DNA of 64,000 nt, taken from NCBI GenBank assembly GCA_034509425.1, contig JAVTVJ010000297.1, forward strand, positions 962,501 to 1,026,500, given 5' to 3'. Origin of the DNA: Eopsaltria australis. Taxonomy: Eukaryota; Chordata; Aves; Passeriformes; Petroicidae. The notes below the pieces were generated by a model. That model had not been told where the DNA came from. It ran no database searches and saw only the letters and a list, made by a program, of their open reading frames with translations. A program made the translations under genes and the position numbers. This document shows positions 23,640 through 34,292 of the stretch, in pieces (position 1 is the stretch's first letter; each line of letters opens with the position of its first letter).

Positions 23640-24290
23640 GTGATTTTCTCCATCTTCACCAAAGATTAATTAAAGTAAAATCAGGACACTGTGTTACTGA
23701 TAGAAACCCTGATGGATGGTGGAAGGCCTTTTCCATAATTCCCCTTTCCTAATCAATGAGCGTGTTTGACATCCCCACAGCTCAGCGTTGGAGAATGGCT
23801 GTCGATAGTGCTGAAAGGAAATGGGGAACTCTCACATCATTGATGGGATTTGGTTATTGGTCATCACTCCTGTCACTCACTGATAAATACAGCCCATAGT
23901 GACTTCCCTCCAATCTGTAGAGCCATGGATTTGAAAATAAACATCAATAACTTGAAAATCACCGTGCAATTGAGGTTCTGCTAACTCCAAGTAGTGATGG
24001 ATCTTGGATTTTCTCCTGCCTGTTTTCATATTTCACCCTCATAAAGGACACGTGGGTGTTTGCCTGTGCCATTTGGGATAAAGTAGATATTTGGGTTACA
24101 TCAAGGGCCTGAATCAGTGGTGCCTTGCTCTCAAATTGCTTTCTGGATGGATCTGTGTGTCAAGTGTGCATAATAATGGCTGTAACAATACGTTGCCTAT
24201 TTACTGTGACAAAATTCAAGCATTGTGCAGAACAGCCTTTCAGACACTTCTGCTCGTGATCTTTTATTCACCAGCTAGGTGAGAAGTGGA
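23640..24290. promoter_or_regulatory. CNE-like block, weak
   Basis: Two smooth unique stretches (23640-23985 and 24090-24290) carry words such as AAGATTAATTAAAGTAAAAT, ATCAATGAGCG and GTGCATAATAATGGC, with no repeat debris. This is a low-confidence regulatory call based on texture only. Confidence 0.25.
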
Positions 24291-24639
24291 AATGTGGGCG
24301 ATGTCCCTTTTTTCCTCTTTGAGCTGGCTCCTGGAGGACTGGTTTCCAGAGGGCACTGGTTTCCAGCTGGCACGCCCTGCCCAGGCCACAGCCGCCGTCT
24401 ATGCCAGTGCCACGTGTCACTGATGTGACTTCAGGGGAAGGCAGGAGTAAGAAAGTGACTCCACACTGCCACAGAGGTGGGTTTGTGTCTTTGAGCACTG
24501 AAATCTGCTGTGGGTTGAGTGTCTGCCTCTTCTTCCTCGCTCTCTCACTGAAGATGTTGCTGGTCAGACAATTAATTACAGGTGTTCTGGGTGGGTTTAA
24601 GGACATTAAGCACAGAGGGGATCTTCTTTCTGTAGAGCT

Positions 24640-24778
24640 TGTATGGGATTGTTCAGGCTCTGAGCAACCTGGTTTAGTGAAAAGTTTCCTTCCCATGGTG
24701 GTTGGAATGAGATGATGTTTAAGGTCCCTTCCAGCCCAAACCATTCTATGACTGAAAGGTATTTCTATGACTGTCAGG
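24640..24778 (+). mobile_element. CR1 LINE 3'-end fragment
   Basis: 'cctggtttagtgaaaagtttccttcccatggtggttgg', then 'ttaaggtcccttccagcccaaaccattctatgactg', matches the sense 3' end of CR1. The terminal ATTCTATGACTG is followed by degenerate copies (TTTCTATGACTG), the CR1 terminal repeat. The body is truncated and non-coding. Confidence 0.92.
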
Positions 24779-26209
24779 TATTTTTCTGACACATAAAGAG
24801 ATTGTTTTTCTATAGAAAGTGTATTCCTCCAAAAAGACCATTCACAATTAAGCGTTCCCTTACATTATGTGGAAGAAAGAGCTCAGCAACTCCCTGTAAA
24901 AGGAAGAGGCCCCCCCTCCATCTCCATGAACCCCTTCAAGGTGCCAGGCCTCCAGGTCAAAGCCATTGGCAGGGTTTTCTACTCCACCCTGGAATCCCAG
25001 CAGCTCCTTGTTGCTGCCTGGTTTGGCATGGCCTGCAATGGTGGCAGAGGACAACATTTGCACTTGGAATTGCAATAAACAACGAGCCCATGGTCTCCCC
25101 TCTGGGATGCTGTCACTTCTGCAGGGGTGGAGATTGCTGATGGTGGGGAGACACCAGCAAGGCTTCCGTTCCTCTGTGGGTGTGATGACCAGAGTGACCC
25201 TCTGTCTCAGGGGCAGAAGCTCTCCAGAACAGCCCAAAGGTGAGAAAACAGAACTTTTCTCTCCACTCTTTCCTTTGCCTTCCCTCCAGATGCAGTGGGG
25301 CACCAGGAGGACATTGTGGAGCTATCCCCAGCCCTCTGTGTGGCAGATGCTGTGACTGTCAGGCCCCTCGGGGCAGCGGAAATGAGCTCCAAACAAATGC
25401 TTCTCTGTAGGTGCAATGCACATAAGTGCATTTTTGAATCATGGTCCAAGCCTGCATCCTTTGTGAGCCTGGGAATGTGCCAGGATGAGCTGGTTTTTAT
25501 CAGCCCAGCACTTCTCCATCGAGCAGAGACAGAGTTGGGAGCATTGCACGTCAAAGAGAGGGGCATTAATGAATGAGAAAACCTTGACATTTACACAATT
25601 TAGGCATGTTACTTTTATTTAAGGTTTTTTTTTTTTTGGAAAGGGTGCAGAGCCCTTGGTGAATAGACCTGTTAATGCCTCTTGCTTTTTGTGTTTATAT
25701 GTGCCAGGTCTAATAATTGTCACATCAACCTGAGTGAGAAACATCCAGACACGTTCATGGGAGAAGCCGTAGGGCTTTAGTCCGAGTGACTCCTGTTCCT
25801 CCTGGGTGGGGAACAGGGAAGGGCAATAAACAACAGGAATTTGTTGGTTTCTCAGCACTAGGGTTCATCACGTGTAAAAATGTAGGACTTGGGAAGCCAT
25901 TAATTATACATAAAGTCAATAACCAATCTTTAATAGAACTTAAAGTGACAAAAGCGATGACATTTAAAAAATCAGCCTCCCCATACCTCGAGTCTGGGAC
26001 CATCAGGGAAAGGGAAAAGGCTGGAAACATGGTCTGGACACTCCGTAATTGCCACTGCTATTTTCTGATTTCTTGAGAGAGAACTGCTTTCTGTGTAGGT
26101 AGATTAGGAAAGGGAGAAATTCTGGATCACGAAGGTCAGGTCTTGTGTCTGGGATAACCTGTCCTGCCTGTCACCAGCAAACAGAGGAATTTGGGGTAAA
26201 AAAGTACGA
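24779..26209. other. Non-coding unique sequence
   Basis: Bases 24870-25560 are moderately GC-rich and carry open frames on both strands, none with a recognisable product. A T-run lies at 25624-25638. No transposon is recognised. Confidence 0.42.
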
Positions 26210-26600
26210 GGATTTGCTCTTTTATGATATTTTAAAACTTAGGTAAGAGCATGTTTTAGCTGCACTTTTATTTTCCCCCTAAAAATGAAGCAGAGTCATA
26301 GTGCACAGATAGGAAAATAATAATGCTAATAGTAATATTAGAAATAGTAATAATTTATCTGCACTGCTGCTGATTTCCTGAGACTGGAATCTGACCAACT
26401 CTGACAATAATTAATGCATCTGAATTTAGACTTGTATTTCAGTTTGCAAAATTTATCAGAAATATGTGTACCCATGAAAACCCAAGCTTTAAAAGAAGTC
26501 CTAGCGCCCAATTTAGGCATTTATTCTAATTAATCTTCTGCGAGGCGAGAAGGTCTGCTATGAAGTCATCATTAATTTATATTCCTGCAGCACAGTTTAT
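26210..26600. promoter_or_regulatory. CNE-like AT-rich block
   Basis: TAATTA homeodomain cores sit at 26408-26413 and 26527-26532, with many ATTAAT and TAATAAT words between 26310 and 26580. The sequence is unique and repeat-free. High AT alone would also raise the motif count, so confidence is low. Confidence 0.3.
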
Positions 26601-26805
26601 CTCATTTACTTTGTACCTTATTTTTTTTTTTTCACGGAAGATCAAGAACCAATTCTTGGCCATTATTCTTGACGGAATCCATTCGGAAGGAGCCAGAGGA
26701 GTGAGAAAAGCGAGGCGCCCACACACGGCTAAGCCTTGCCAGGTTCTGGACCTTTTTTTTTTTCAGCTGCCTAATTGAGGAAATATTTTTTCCTCTTTGT
26801 TTCCA
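26601..26805. other. Unique sequence with poly-T runs
   Basis: T-runs occur at about 26621-26632 and 26752-26763. Nothing else is recognised. Confidence 0.4.
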
Positions 26806-26840
26806 GGGGGTGGGTGGGTTTGTTTGTTTGTTTGTTTGTT
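26806..26840. repeat. (TGGG)/(TTTG)n compound microsatellite
   Basis: GGGTGGGTGGG passes into five TTTG units. This is a typical tetranucleotide microsatellite. Confidence 0.9.
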
Positions 26841-28617
26841 TTCTCGGGAGCAGGGAATTTCGGTCTGTCCTCGCCCTTCTTCCAGTTTGGGGCTGTTAGC
26901 AAGTGACATGCCCAGGAAAATAAAGGAGCGCTACATCTTTGGAGCTGTTTCCTGGTATTCCCCAGCATCCTCGTTTGTTGTGATTTGAAAGAAGCTATTG
27001 AGCTGAAAGGAGGGACAAACAATCTCCAGGCGGACAAAGCCAGGGAGAGCTGGGAGCGGCCAAATTTCCATGAAACGCTCGTGTTCCAATTCATATTTAA
27101 ATGCGCTCCCAAGCAGCTGGACAACCTTTCTGTGGCCGGGCACAGCTGAGCGTCGTAGCCAAGGAGAAATCACAAGCAATTTGCCGAGAGCAGATGAAAG
27201 GTGTGCGTGTTTCTGTCCTTTCAGTGCGAGAGAATAAACACGGAGCTCGCACAGGATGTCGAGATGTTGGGCAGAGTTGGAGCGCAGCAGAGCGGATTCC
27301 CAGGGCTGTGGGTTGGCACGGTTTTGTTTTGAACTCATCCAGGTTGTGCCGATTTACAGCGGCCAAAGATCAGCACAAATATGGTTGTTTCTGTAACTAA
27401 TTTCGATGCCCTTCTGCTTAATGCTGATTTTTTTGAGGGAAATTATTATTTCTTAGGCAGCAACCGCTCTGTCGAATAATCCCTTAATTTTTGAAGGGCT
27501 GAATCCTTCAGCCCTTATTGATTTAAAACTCGCGCGGGACACACCTGGAGAAGGAGAAAACCTGGGTCAAAAGTGCCTTTTTCCATATCCTAAACTGACC
27601 TCGGGCTGCCCCAATCTCCGGCAGATCCTCATTGTGATGGAAAGTGGCCCAAATTCTCCCTAATTTGCAGCTTGAGCCACCCTGGAGCACGGAGGTGCTT
27701 TTGCAGTCCCCTCACTCCACTCCCTGCTCTCCTCAAGGGGTCAGAGAGGGTTCTACAGCTCCTAAAAAACCCTTTTCCCTGAGGTTTGCTCTTCCAGAGG
27801 CTGTGCTGGCATCTTTGAGGGCATTTTTGTCCACAACCGACTGGTGCAGAGCATCCTTTGTGCAAAGGGAAGCAGATTCCTCAGGCTCCAAAAGAAGTTT
27901 TTCCACAATACAAACAGGCATGAATTATAATTTATCAAGTGGTGTTCCTGTGGGTTTATTGTGAATTAATGTTACCAGTTGCTTTGAATATGGTTTAATA
28001 TACTTTAGAGGTATAACTTAATTATTCTTTGTCCTCAAGTCTGTGCACTGCAACCACTTTTATTAAGAAAAATATCAGGAAGTACTAAGAACGCTAAAAA
28101 ATTGCTTCTCACAGGAGGTGGATCAGGTTAAAGAGTGAGATTGGTGCACAGCATTCTTTACTCTCTTTCCTTGCTATTTTGTTTTAACTATGTGTGAGCT
28201 ATTTGCTATAGAAATTGAGCAGGGTTTGGTTGATTTTCCTTCCTCCTAACTAGAGATATCTCAAACTTTCTCTTCACTGAATTTATTTTTATGTCACATT
28301 AGAAGAAGTGTGTACAGTTATTGGGCACTCTGGTTTTTGCTGAGGTTGGAGTGCGGGGATGGTGTCTGTGATGAGAAGAGGATGCTGAGAGTTCCTATGG
28401 CACTAGAAATATTAAAATAAGCAAGAACTGGAAAGAATTAACTGGCAGCAGTTTTACACCCCAGTACGAGGGCTAAAACCTAGAGAGAATTTTCTTGGAT
28501 TTCCTTTGACACCATGGAAGGCAGGAAAAGGTGTTTGTGCCTCCAGCTTTGTCCCTGAGCTTCCAGTAGCCACCACCCATTCCAGGCTCTGCGATAGAGA
28601 CAAGGAAAGTGCAAATG
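26841..28617. other. Non-coding unique sequence
   Basis: No gene is supported. Bases 27000-27400 contain several CpGs and mixed motifs, and bases 27950-28340 are AT-rich and unique. No repeat is recognised up to the CR1 pair. Confidence 0.42.
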
Positions 28618-28740
28618 ACTCAGAGTCCCAGAATCCCAGACTGGTTTGGGTTGGAATGGACCTTAAAACCCATCTCATTCCACCCCCTGCCACCGGCAGG
28701 GACACCTTCCACTGTCCCAGGCTTCCCCAAGCCCTGCCCA
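28618..28740 (-). mobile_element. CR1 LINE 3'-end fragment, left arm of an inverted pair
   Basis: CCCAGACTGGTTTGGGTTGG, then 'aatggaccttaaaacccatctcattccaccccctgcca' and 'gggacaccttccactgtcccaggcttccccaagccctgccc', is the reverse complement of the CR1 3' end. It stops exactly where a 13 bp tandem repeat begins. Confidence 0.93.
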
Positions 28741-28827
28741 GATAAATCAGATGATTAATCAGACTGATAAATCAGATGGATAAATCATATGGATAAATCA
28801 GACTGATAAATCAGATGGATAAATCAT
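28741..28827. repeat. 13 bp tandem repeat, about 6.8 copies
   Basis: Units are variants of GATAAATCAGATG: GATAAATCAGATG, ATTAATCAGACT, GATAAATCAGATG, GATAAATCATATG, GATAAATCAGACT, GATAAATCAGATG and a partial copy. The order of the GACT, GATG and TATG endings gives a partial 39 bp higher-order repeat. It lies between two oppositely oriented CR1 pieces. Confidence 0.95.
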
Positions 28828-28831
28828 CCCA

Positions 28832-28920
28832 TTCAGTCGTGCTGGGTTGATGGCTAGCCTTGATGACCTTGAATTTCTCTTCCAACCTGGATGATTTTGT
28901 GAATCTGTGATTTCATTGTC
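28832..28920 (+). mobile_element. CR1 LINE 3'-tail fragment, right arm of an inverted pair
   Basis: 'gtgctgggttgatggctagccttgatgacctt', then 'cttccaacctggatgattttgtgaatctgtga', matches the sense CR1 3' end. The two CR1 tails point outward around the tandem repeat, so the fragments are in head-to-head arrangement. Confidence 0.85.
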
Positions 28921-30959
28921 CAGGATGTTTAATGTTTGTACACAATTCTGTATCCAGTGTTTTTCCTGAAAAAGCTGTGCTATGAACTCCTTGTTAGAAC
29001 CCCAGACTATTTGTGTGTCTGATAATCACACATTTGCTCAAAATATTTTCCTTTTCTATTGGCAAACTTTATTTTCTCTGCTCCCCTTCTACTACTGAAG
29101 GTTATTGTAGACTTAAAAACTCTGCAATCCATGGCTGACTAATATTTCCTTAGTTAATTTTTGAGGTTTAGCTGTCCCACCTATAAATCTGCAATGAGAG
29201 GAACAGTCTAAAATAACTATTATTCAATTTATTGCTCGAATATAAAATTAGATAAACGAGCCATTGCCTTCCACTTGGATAAAAATGTAGCTGAGTTGAT
29301 TCTCTTTGTCTGGCCATGGTGCTCATCAGGAAACACTCGGTTATTTTTGGATGGCTACCCCAGATTCCTTGTTTTGGGAATTAGGGCTTTGAGAGAAACC
29401 TGAGTAGCTGTTTCATCCAGCAAGGGATATTTCTCCAGTAGGAGCACAATAAGCCCAGGACCTGCCTCTGGAACTGGTTGTTGCACTCAGTGGGCAGAGT
29501 GAAGCTATGGAAAAAAAAAAAAAAGGAAGGAAAAACTCAACTTGTGCCTTAAAACCAGAATTTGGCTCCTCCAGTAGTTGAACGGACCCTGATGCCTCAT
29601 GCAACACTTTGCATTGCAAATGTTTTATTTTGATTTATTTGGAGAGTGGAGTAGGACTGAAGGGGCCAGAAGCCTCTCTGCTGATTTTTGATGAGGTTAA
29701 AATTCAGTATCTGAAGTTCATTTTTATTAATAACTAATTTTCTGGCCAGGAAAATATCTGTAGAGAAAAATTAAATAATAAAACAAGCCAGACTGGAAAA
29801 GAAAAAGGGAAAAAAAACCAAAACCAAAACAAAACAAAACAAAATATACCCTAAACAACACAAAACACTTACAACTGACTAATAACCTTGCAAAATTAAT
29901 GATAAATATATTATCCCCCTTCAATATTTTTTGTCTTGGGATATGTGATTTCCCAAGGACAAAATCAGTCAAAACTACCCTTGGCTTCCACAGTTTTCCA
30001 GAGTTTTCCATGGAGCAAAGTGATTACATGGAGTGCATACACTGAACTTATGGTTCAGCTTGGTTTTGCACAAATAAAACCTTGAGTGAGTGTTCTCAGC
30101 TTCAGAAAATTGGACCAAATTGCTGAATGGAAAATAAAATTCTTCATGCGTTTTTGCCTTTAATAAACAGAAATCTTTACCTAAGGGAGGAAGTGATCTG
30201 GATTTGGTGCAAATAATTAAATAAAATAGAGAAATTACTAAGCAAAGCACTGCTTTTTATTTAAGAGGCAAATGGAAAACAAATGTCTGAGAAAGGCAGT
30301 GAGCTTGCTTAGTGTTTTCCATTCAAACTCTTCTTAGGTTTATATTGAAAAAAACGGGATTTTTATTGTCTTTTCCTAATAAGTGGTTTCAAGATGGAAA
30401 TAATGTCACCAAAATCAGCACAGTTAATTGTACAGACCTACAGTAAAAGCTACATTAGCTGCCAGGAGTTATCCTTAAAATAGACATTTTATTTTGAATA
30501 TCACCAAAAATTTGCAGTGGGGCTGGGGTTCATCCCAAATCTCTGCTGGGAGCAGCCGTCAATACTGCAGGAATTTGGCTGTGATTGACGTGAGACCACC
30601 CAACTGCACTCATTCCGCCCTAAAATCAATCGTGGTGGTTTCACTGGTGTCCCTGATGTGGAGACAATTCCCACCAGGAGAAGATCTGACCTGTGGAAAA
30701 ACTCTCTGCCGGGCCTGTGACGGGAGTGACCTCACTGTAAAACAGAATAATCAGCGCTGGCATCTGAATTCCCACATTAGAAGGAGCATGGAGAAGATGT
30801 AATGCAGCATCGAGCTCATTTTGTTGTGCTTCTCTTTAGCTCTGTCTCTAACCTGATGCCAGGGGACCTCTTCCAAACAGGTGGCCATAACTTCAAGGAA
30901 CTTTCCTTTTTTTTTTCCTAATGGATGTTTGACTTAAGGCTTGCAGAGAAACCTTTTGA
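28921..30959. other. Non-coding unique sequence with small A-rich repeats
   Basis: An A-run lies at about 29508-29524 and an (AAAAC)n run at about 29812-29846. Bases 29130-29300 are AT-rich and smooth and could be a weak regulatory element. No exon or transposon is supported. Confidence 0.42.
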
Positions 30960-31560
30960 AGATGCGTGAGCGAATGATTCACTTAAAAGTGGGAACACTC
31001 CCCACCAAATCCAACAGGGATAGGTAATTTGATAGATGAGTTCACCTAAATGATACGAGCATGTTTCTTATCTCCCTGCCATCAGGTTAAGAGCTGTTGT
31101 GCATAACTTTCTTAACCTTAACCTCATCTCTTCATCTCTCGGGACCTCAGATTAGTGCAAGGGATAAAGGAAAATCAATGCCGAGTTTGGTCCTGGTGAA
31201 TGTTTATGTCTGTATGCAAAGGAAAAAGGGGGGAGAGCTTGAAACCATCCCTTCCCAGTGAAAGATTTTAATTAAATTAGGTCTTAGAAATGTGGAGTGT
31301 GATCTTTGCAGTGTTTTGATTCCGCTGGAGATTGTGGCCAGACTTGCCAAAAGCAACTGCGAAGCCTCACATTTGTGAGCCCGGCACACAGCGCCCCTGA
31401 ATCCGATACATCCCCAAGAAAGAGCCCGAGTGCTCCTGTTTACATTCCTCAAGTCTTTACAAACAAGGGGAACAATATCTGCTCTTTACAGATTACTGTG
31501 GTCAGGTTCCTGTGTGCAGCACGGGTGACCTTTCTGAGCTGAGCAATCTTTAGACACTCA
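30960..31560. promoter_or_regulatory. CNE-like block
   Basis: Unique sequence with GAATGATTCACTTAAAAGTG near 30973, GGTAATTTGATAGATGAG near 31023 and a GGTTAAGAG / CTTAACCTTAACC pair near 31085-31125. No repeats interrupt it. This is a texture-based call. Confidence 0.3.
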
Positions 31561-31869
31561 GCGCCGAGGGCTGTGAAAAGCTCGAGGTGTATCAGCTTTC
31601 CAGGAGTTCATATTTTGCACCAGGACTGATTTTTACAGTATCCAGCTGCTGAATATCAAGTGATGGAGTGAGTTTGGGCTGTAAAAGAGGACTTTTCTCT
31701 TAAAGATTCTTCCTCCTGCTGGGGAAATGTGTATTGTGCACAATCAAGCTGAATTTTGTGCTGTCTCCTCTCTGAGTCCTCTTTATCTGTGCTTTGCCTG
31801 CTCTGTGTCCCTCTCCTCACCAAAGGGATCTTTTTATCAGTGAAGAGAGAGGTAGCAGGTGTAGCACCT
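31561..31869. other. Non-coding unique sequence
   Basis: Nothing recognised before the CR1-derived block. Confidence 0.4.
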
Positions 31870-32245
31870 CTGGATTGTGTCCAGATGGCTCTGGAATATC
31901 CCAGTGAGGAGACTCCAGCCCCTCTCTGGGCTCTGCTCAGGGCTGGGCACTGCCCAGGGCAGTTCTGCCTCCTGTTCAGGGGGAATTGCTGGGCTCAATC
32001 CCTGCCTGTTCCTCTGGTGCCATTGCTGAGCCCTGGAGCAGAGCCTGGGCCCTGCTTGGAGCCCTCCCTGCACACAGGGACAACCAGGGACACATAAGGG
32101 ACACCCAGGGACACCCAGGGACACCCTTCTCAGCTGGGGCTCCTCTCGAGGCTGAGCAGCCCCATCTCCCTCAGCCTTTCCTGGGCATGGAGATGCTCCA
32201 ACCCTTTTGTGCTCCTTTGAACTTGGAGATGTGGCACCTTCAGTA
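31870..32245 (-). mobile_element. CR1 LINE 3' UTR fragment, long copy
   Basis: 'ggaatatcccagtgaggagactccagcccctctctgggc' and, further on, CCCTCAGCCTTTCCTGGGCA followed by 'tggagatgctccaacccttttgtgctcctttgaacttgg' match the reverse complement of the CR1 3' region upstream of the tail. About 375 bp remain, interrupted by a private minisatellite. It is non-coding; open frames inside it are incidental. Confidence 0.8.
32077..32126. repeat. 10 bp GGGACACCCA minisatellite inside CR1
   Basis: CAGGGACAACCAGGGACACA, then three copies of AGGGACACCC, give about five units with a 10 bp period. It probably expanded after CR1 insertion. Confidence 0.9.
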
Positions 32246-32252
32246 AGTTCTT

Positions 32253-32345
32253 TTCATAGAATCATGAATTCGGAAGAGACCTCTGAGATCATCAACTCCT
32301 TTTATCCAGCTCCAAACCATTGCAAAGGTGTGCGCAGAGCCCAGC
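32253..32345 (-). mobile_element. CR1 LINE 3'-tail fragment
   Basis: TCATAGAATCATGAATTCGG, then 'aagagacctctgagatcatcaactcc', is the reverse complement of the CR1 tail. It sits just beside the longer CR1 piece in the same orientation, so a nested or tandem arrangement of two insertions is likely. Confidence 0.88.
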
Positions 32346-32739
32346 ACAGCTCAACCTCTCTTCCCTGCTGCTCCTGGCCCCGGTGGCCCAAAGCAGCTTC
32401 TGTCAAGGAGGGTTTTGGACATTCCTAAGGAAAAAGCCTCAAAGTCATTTTAATTTAGGTGGTTTGAACACATTAAGGTGGCGCATGTCAGCGCAGTGAT
32501 GATCTTGGGTGAGGATCTGTTTTTCTTGAGCTTGTGGGGGACACAGCAGAGTGGTGGAGGAAAACAATTGCCTGAAAAAAGTCTTTGAGCTCCTTGAACA
32601 GGGAAGGATTATGCAGGGAAGGGCCAATAAATCAAGCACTCGATGGGCATTCGTTAGCTCGTTTTTGGGATGACACCGATTCTTCCCAAACACATTTTGC
32701 TCTCACTGTAACAGCTTTCCTACTCCAAATGCCCCGTGG
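32346..32739. other. Non-coding unique sequence
   Basis: No gene or further transposon is recognised, although the first 60 bases may be an extension of the CR1 piece. Confidence 0.4.
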
Positions 32740-33410
32740 TAAATCCTGCCATGCAAATGAGGATCAAATACTCATTTTCTCAGAGTAATGGGCTTTTTCC
32801 TTAGAAGACACCTGAAAAAGGCGGCTTTTGCAGTGTAAGCCTTATTTTAGTGTATTGATGGATCTTCTGGAAGCAGAAGTCAGAACAACAGCCAAGTTTG
32901 CAGCTTGGCTCAGAGTTTATTTTCTGCTAAAAGAAACGTGAAAACAAATATAGAAAATGCATAATCCAGATTCTATTATACAATTCAGATACACAGCTAT
33001 TACAGAGAGGTAATTAATGTCTCAGGCTATGAGTGAGGGCTGTTCTTCCTCTCAAAACGTGAGTGTTACTGGTTAGGGGGAGCCAGATAATGATGGAAAC
33101 ATCCTGCGAGATTGTAACCCAAGCGTTCTGGTGGTTGAACTTGAGGAAAGGGCACGTATTATCAGCTGTATTTTGTTCTCAATTCACTCCAGGAGACGGC
33201 GAGAAAAATGGTCTAAAACGGGGCGATCAATAATTTGTACAGTGAACACAGTGTGCGTTAAGAGGTCTAATCTTTAGATCTCTTCAAACATCAGGTGAGA
33301 CGGGAGAGCGGTGACTACCAAGGAGGAAGCAACCCGAGGTGCAATTCATGAGAACAAAGGCTGAAAAGCGAGGTTGAACTGCTTTAATTTGCATTAGAAA
33401 ACCTGGTAGG
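32740..33410. promoter_or_regulatory. CNE-like block with POU octamers at both ends
   Basis: A perfect octamer ATGCAAAT at 32751-32758 and its reverse ATTTGCAT at 33387-33394 bracket unique sequence with TAATTA at 33011-33016. Words such as CAGATAATGATGG and GATCAATAATTTG are also present. There is no repeat debris, although CR1-derived DNA abuts both sides. The octamer is the classical POU-domain site. Use in vivo is inferred. Confidence 0.42.
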
Positions 33411-33414
33411 TCAC

Positions 33415-33811
33415 GGAGCCTGCCTGGTCATTTGGAGAGAGTTTGCTACAAGGAAAGCTGGTGTAGGGATGGAATTGATCCAGCCCAGAGCCACGAGCAC
33501 CTTCTGTAGGGTGTTTGCTCCTGTGCATCCTCCCGCAGTCAGGTTTGGGGTTGCAGATCAGAACTGGAGGTTTCCAGCTCCTGAAGCTGCTGCTGATAAC
33601 CTTTCCCAGCTTTATGAAGTCCCTGGAAAAAACTTCTTTGGGGATATTCACAGAATCAGGATATCCTGAGGTGGAGGGGACCCTGCAGGGATCATCGAAT
33701 CCAGCTCCTGGTCCTGCTCGGGACACCTCAACAATCCCACCCTGTCCCTGGGAGCGTTTTCCAAGCTCTTCTTGAACTCTGGCAGGTTTGGTATCATAAA
33801 CAATTCCCTGG
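33415..33811. repeat. Tandem duplication, copy A (~397 bp)
   Basis: CTGGTCATTTGGAGAGAGTT at 33424 recurs at 33821, an offset of 397. Collinear similarity runs across 'gctacaaggaaagctggtgtag', 'gatccagcccagagccac', 'tttggggttgcagatcag' and the CR1 piece at the right end (about 33645-33811, minus strand). Copy A has about 10 percent differences from copy B, so the duplication is not recent. Confidence 0.92.
33645..33811 (-). mobile_element. CR1 LINE 3'-end fragment within copy A
   Basis: TTCACAGAATCAGGATATCC, then 'tgaggtggaggggaccctgcagggatcatcgaatccagctcctgg' and 'gggagcgttttccaagctcttcttgaactctggcagg', matches the reverse complement of CR1. It is cut at GGGGAGCCTGG, where copy B begins. Confidence 0.9.
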
Positions 33812-34208
33812 GGAGCCTGGCTGGTCATTTGGAGAGAGTTTGCTACAAGGAAAGCTGGTGTAGGGGTGGAATTGATCCAGCCCAGAGCCACAAACACCTT
33901 CTGTGGGGTGTTTGCTCCTGTACATCCTCCTGCAGTCAAGTTTGGGGTTGCAGATCAGAGCTAGAGGATATTTCCAGCTCCAGAAGCTGCTGATTGCCTT
34001 TTCCAACTTGCTGAAGTCCCTGAAGTGCTGAAAAGAATGGCTGGGGGGATATTCATAGAGTTAGGATATCCTGAGGTGGAGGGGACCCTGCAGGGGTCAT
34101 CGAGTCCAGCTCCTGGTCCTGCTCGGGACACCCCAACAACCCCACTCTGTGCATCCTTGGGAGCGTTTTCCAAGCCTGTCCTGAACTCTGGCAGGTTTGG
34201 TGACACAA
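33812..34208. repeat. Tandem duplication, copy B
   Basis: Second copy of the 397 bp unit, beginning at the GGAGCCTGG junction. The same words appear in the same order, with small indels near 33962-34040. The CR1 body continues beyond the point where copy A ends, so copy B retains the original CR1 flank. Confidence 0.92.
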
Positions 34209-34292
34209 ACAATTCCTTGGGGAACCTGTTCCAGAGCCCGACCACCCTCTGGGGGACGAATATTCTACAAAAAAATGACCTCAATCAGCAAA
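34047..34292 (-). mobile_element. CR1 LINE 3'-end fragment within and beyond copy B
   Basis: TTCATAGAGTTAGGATATCC, then the same 'ggggaccctgcaggggtcatcgagtccagctcctgg' stretch, reaches 'cctgttccagagcccgaccaccctctgggggacgaatattct'. This is the reverse complement of CR1 and longer than the copy A piece. It ends near 34290. Confidence 0.92.

Noticed and set aside
28741..28827. Regularly spaced repeat that could suggest a CRISPR array
   Set aside because: The units are contiguous with no spacers, and the setting is vertebrate DNA between CR1 pieces.
33394..33939. 181-codon minus-strand open frame
   Set aside because: Lies in the CR1-containing tandem duplication; the reading frame is incidental.
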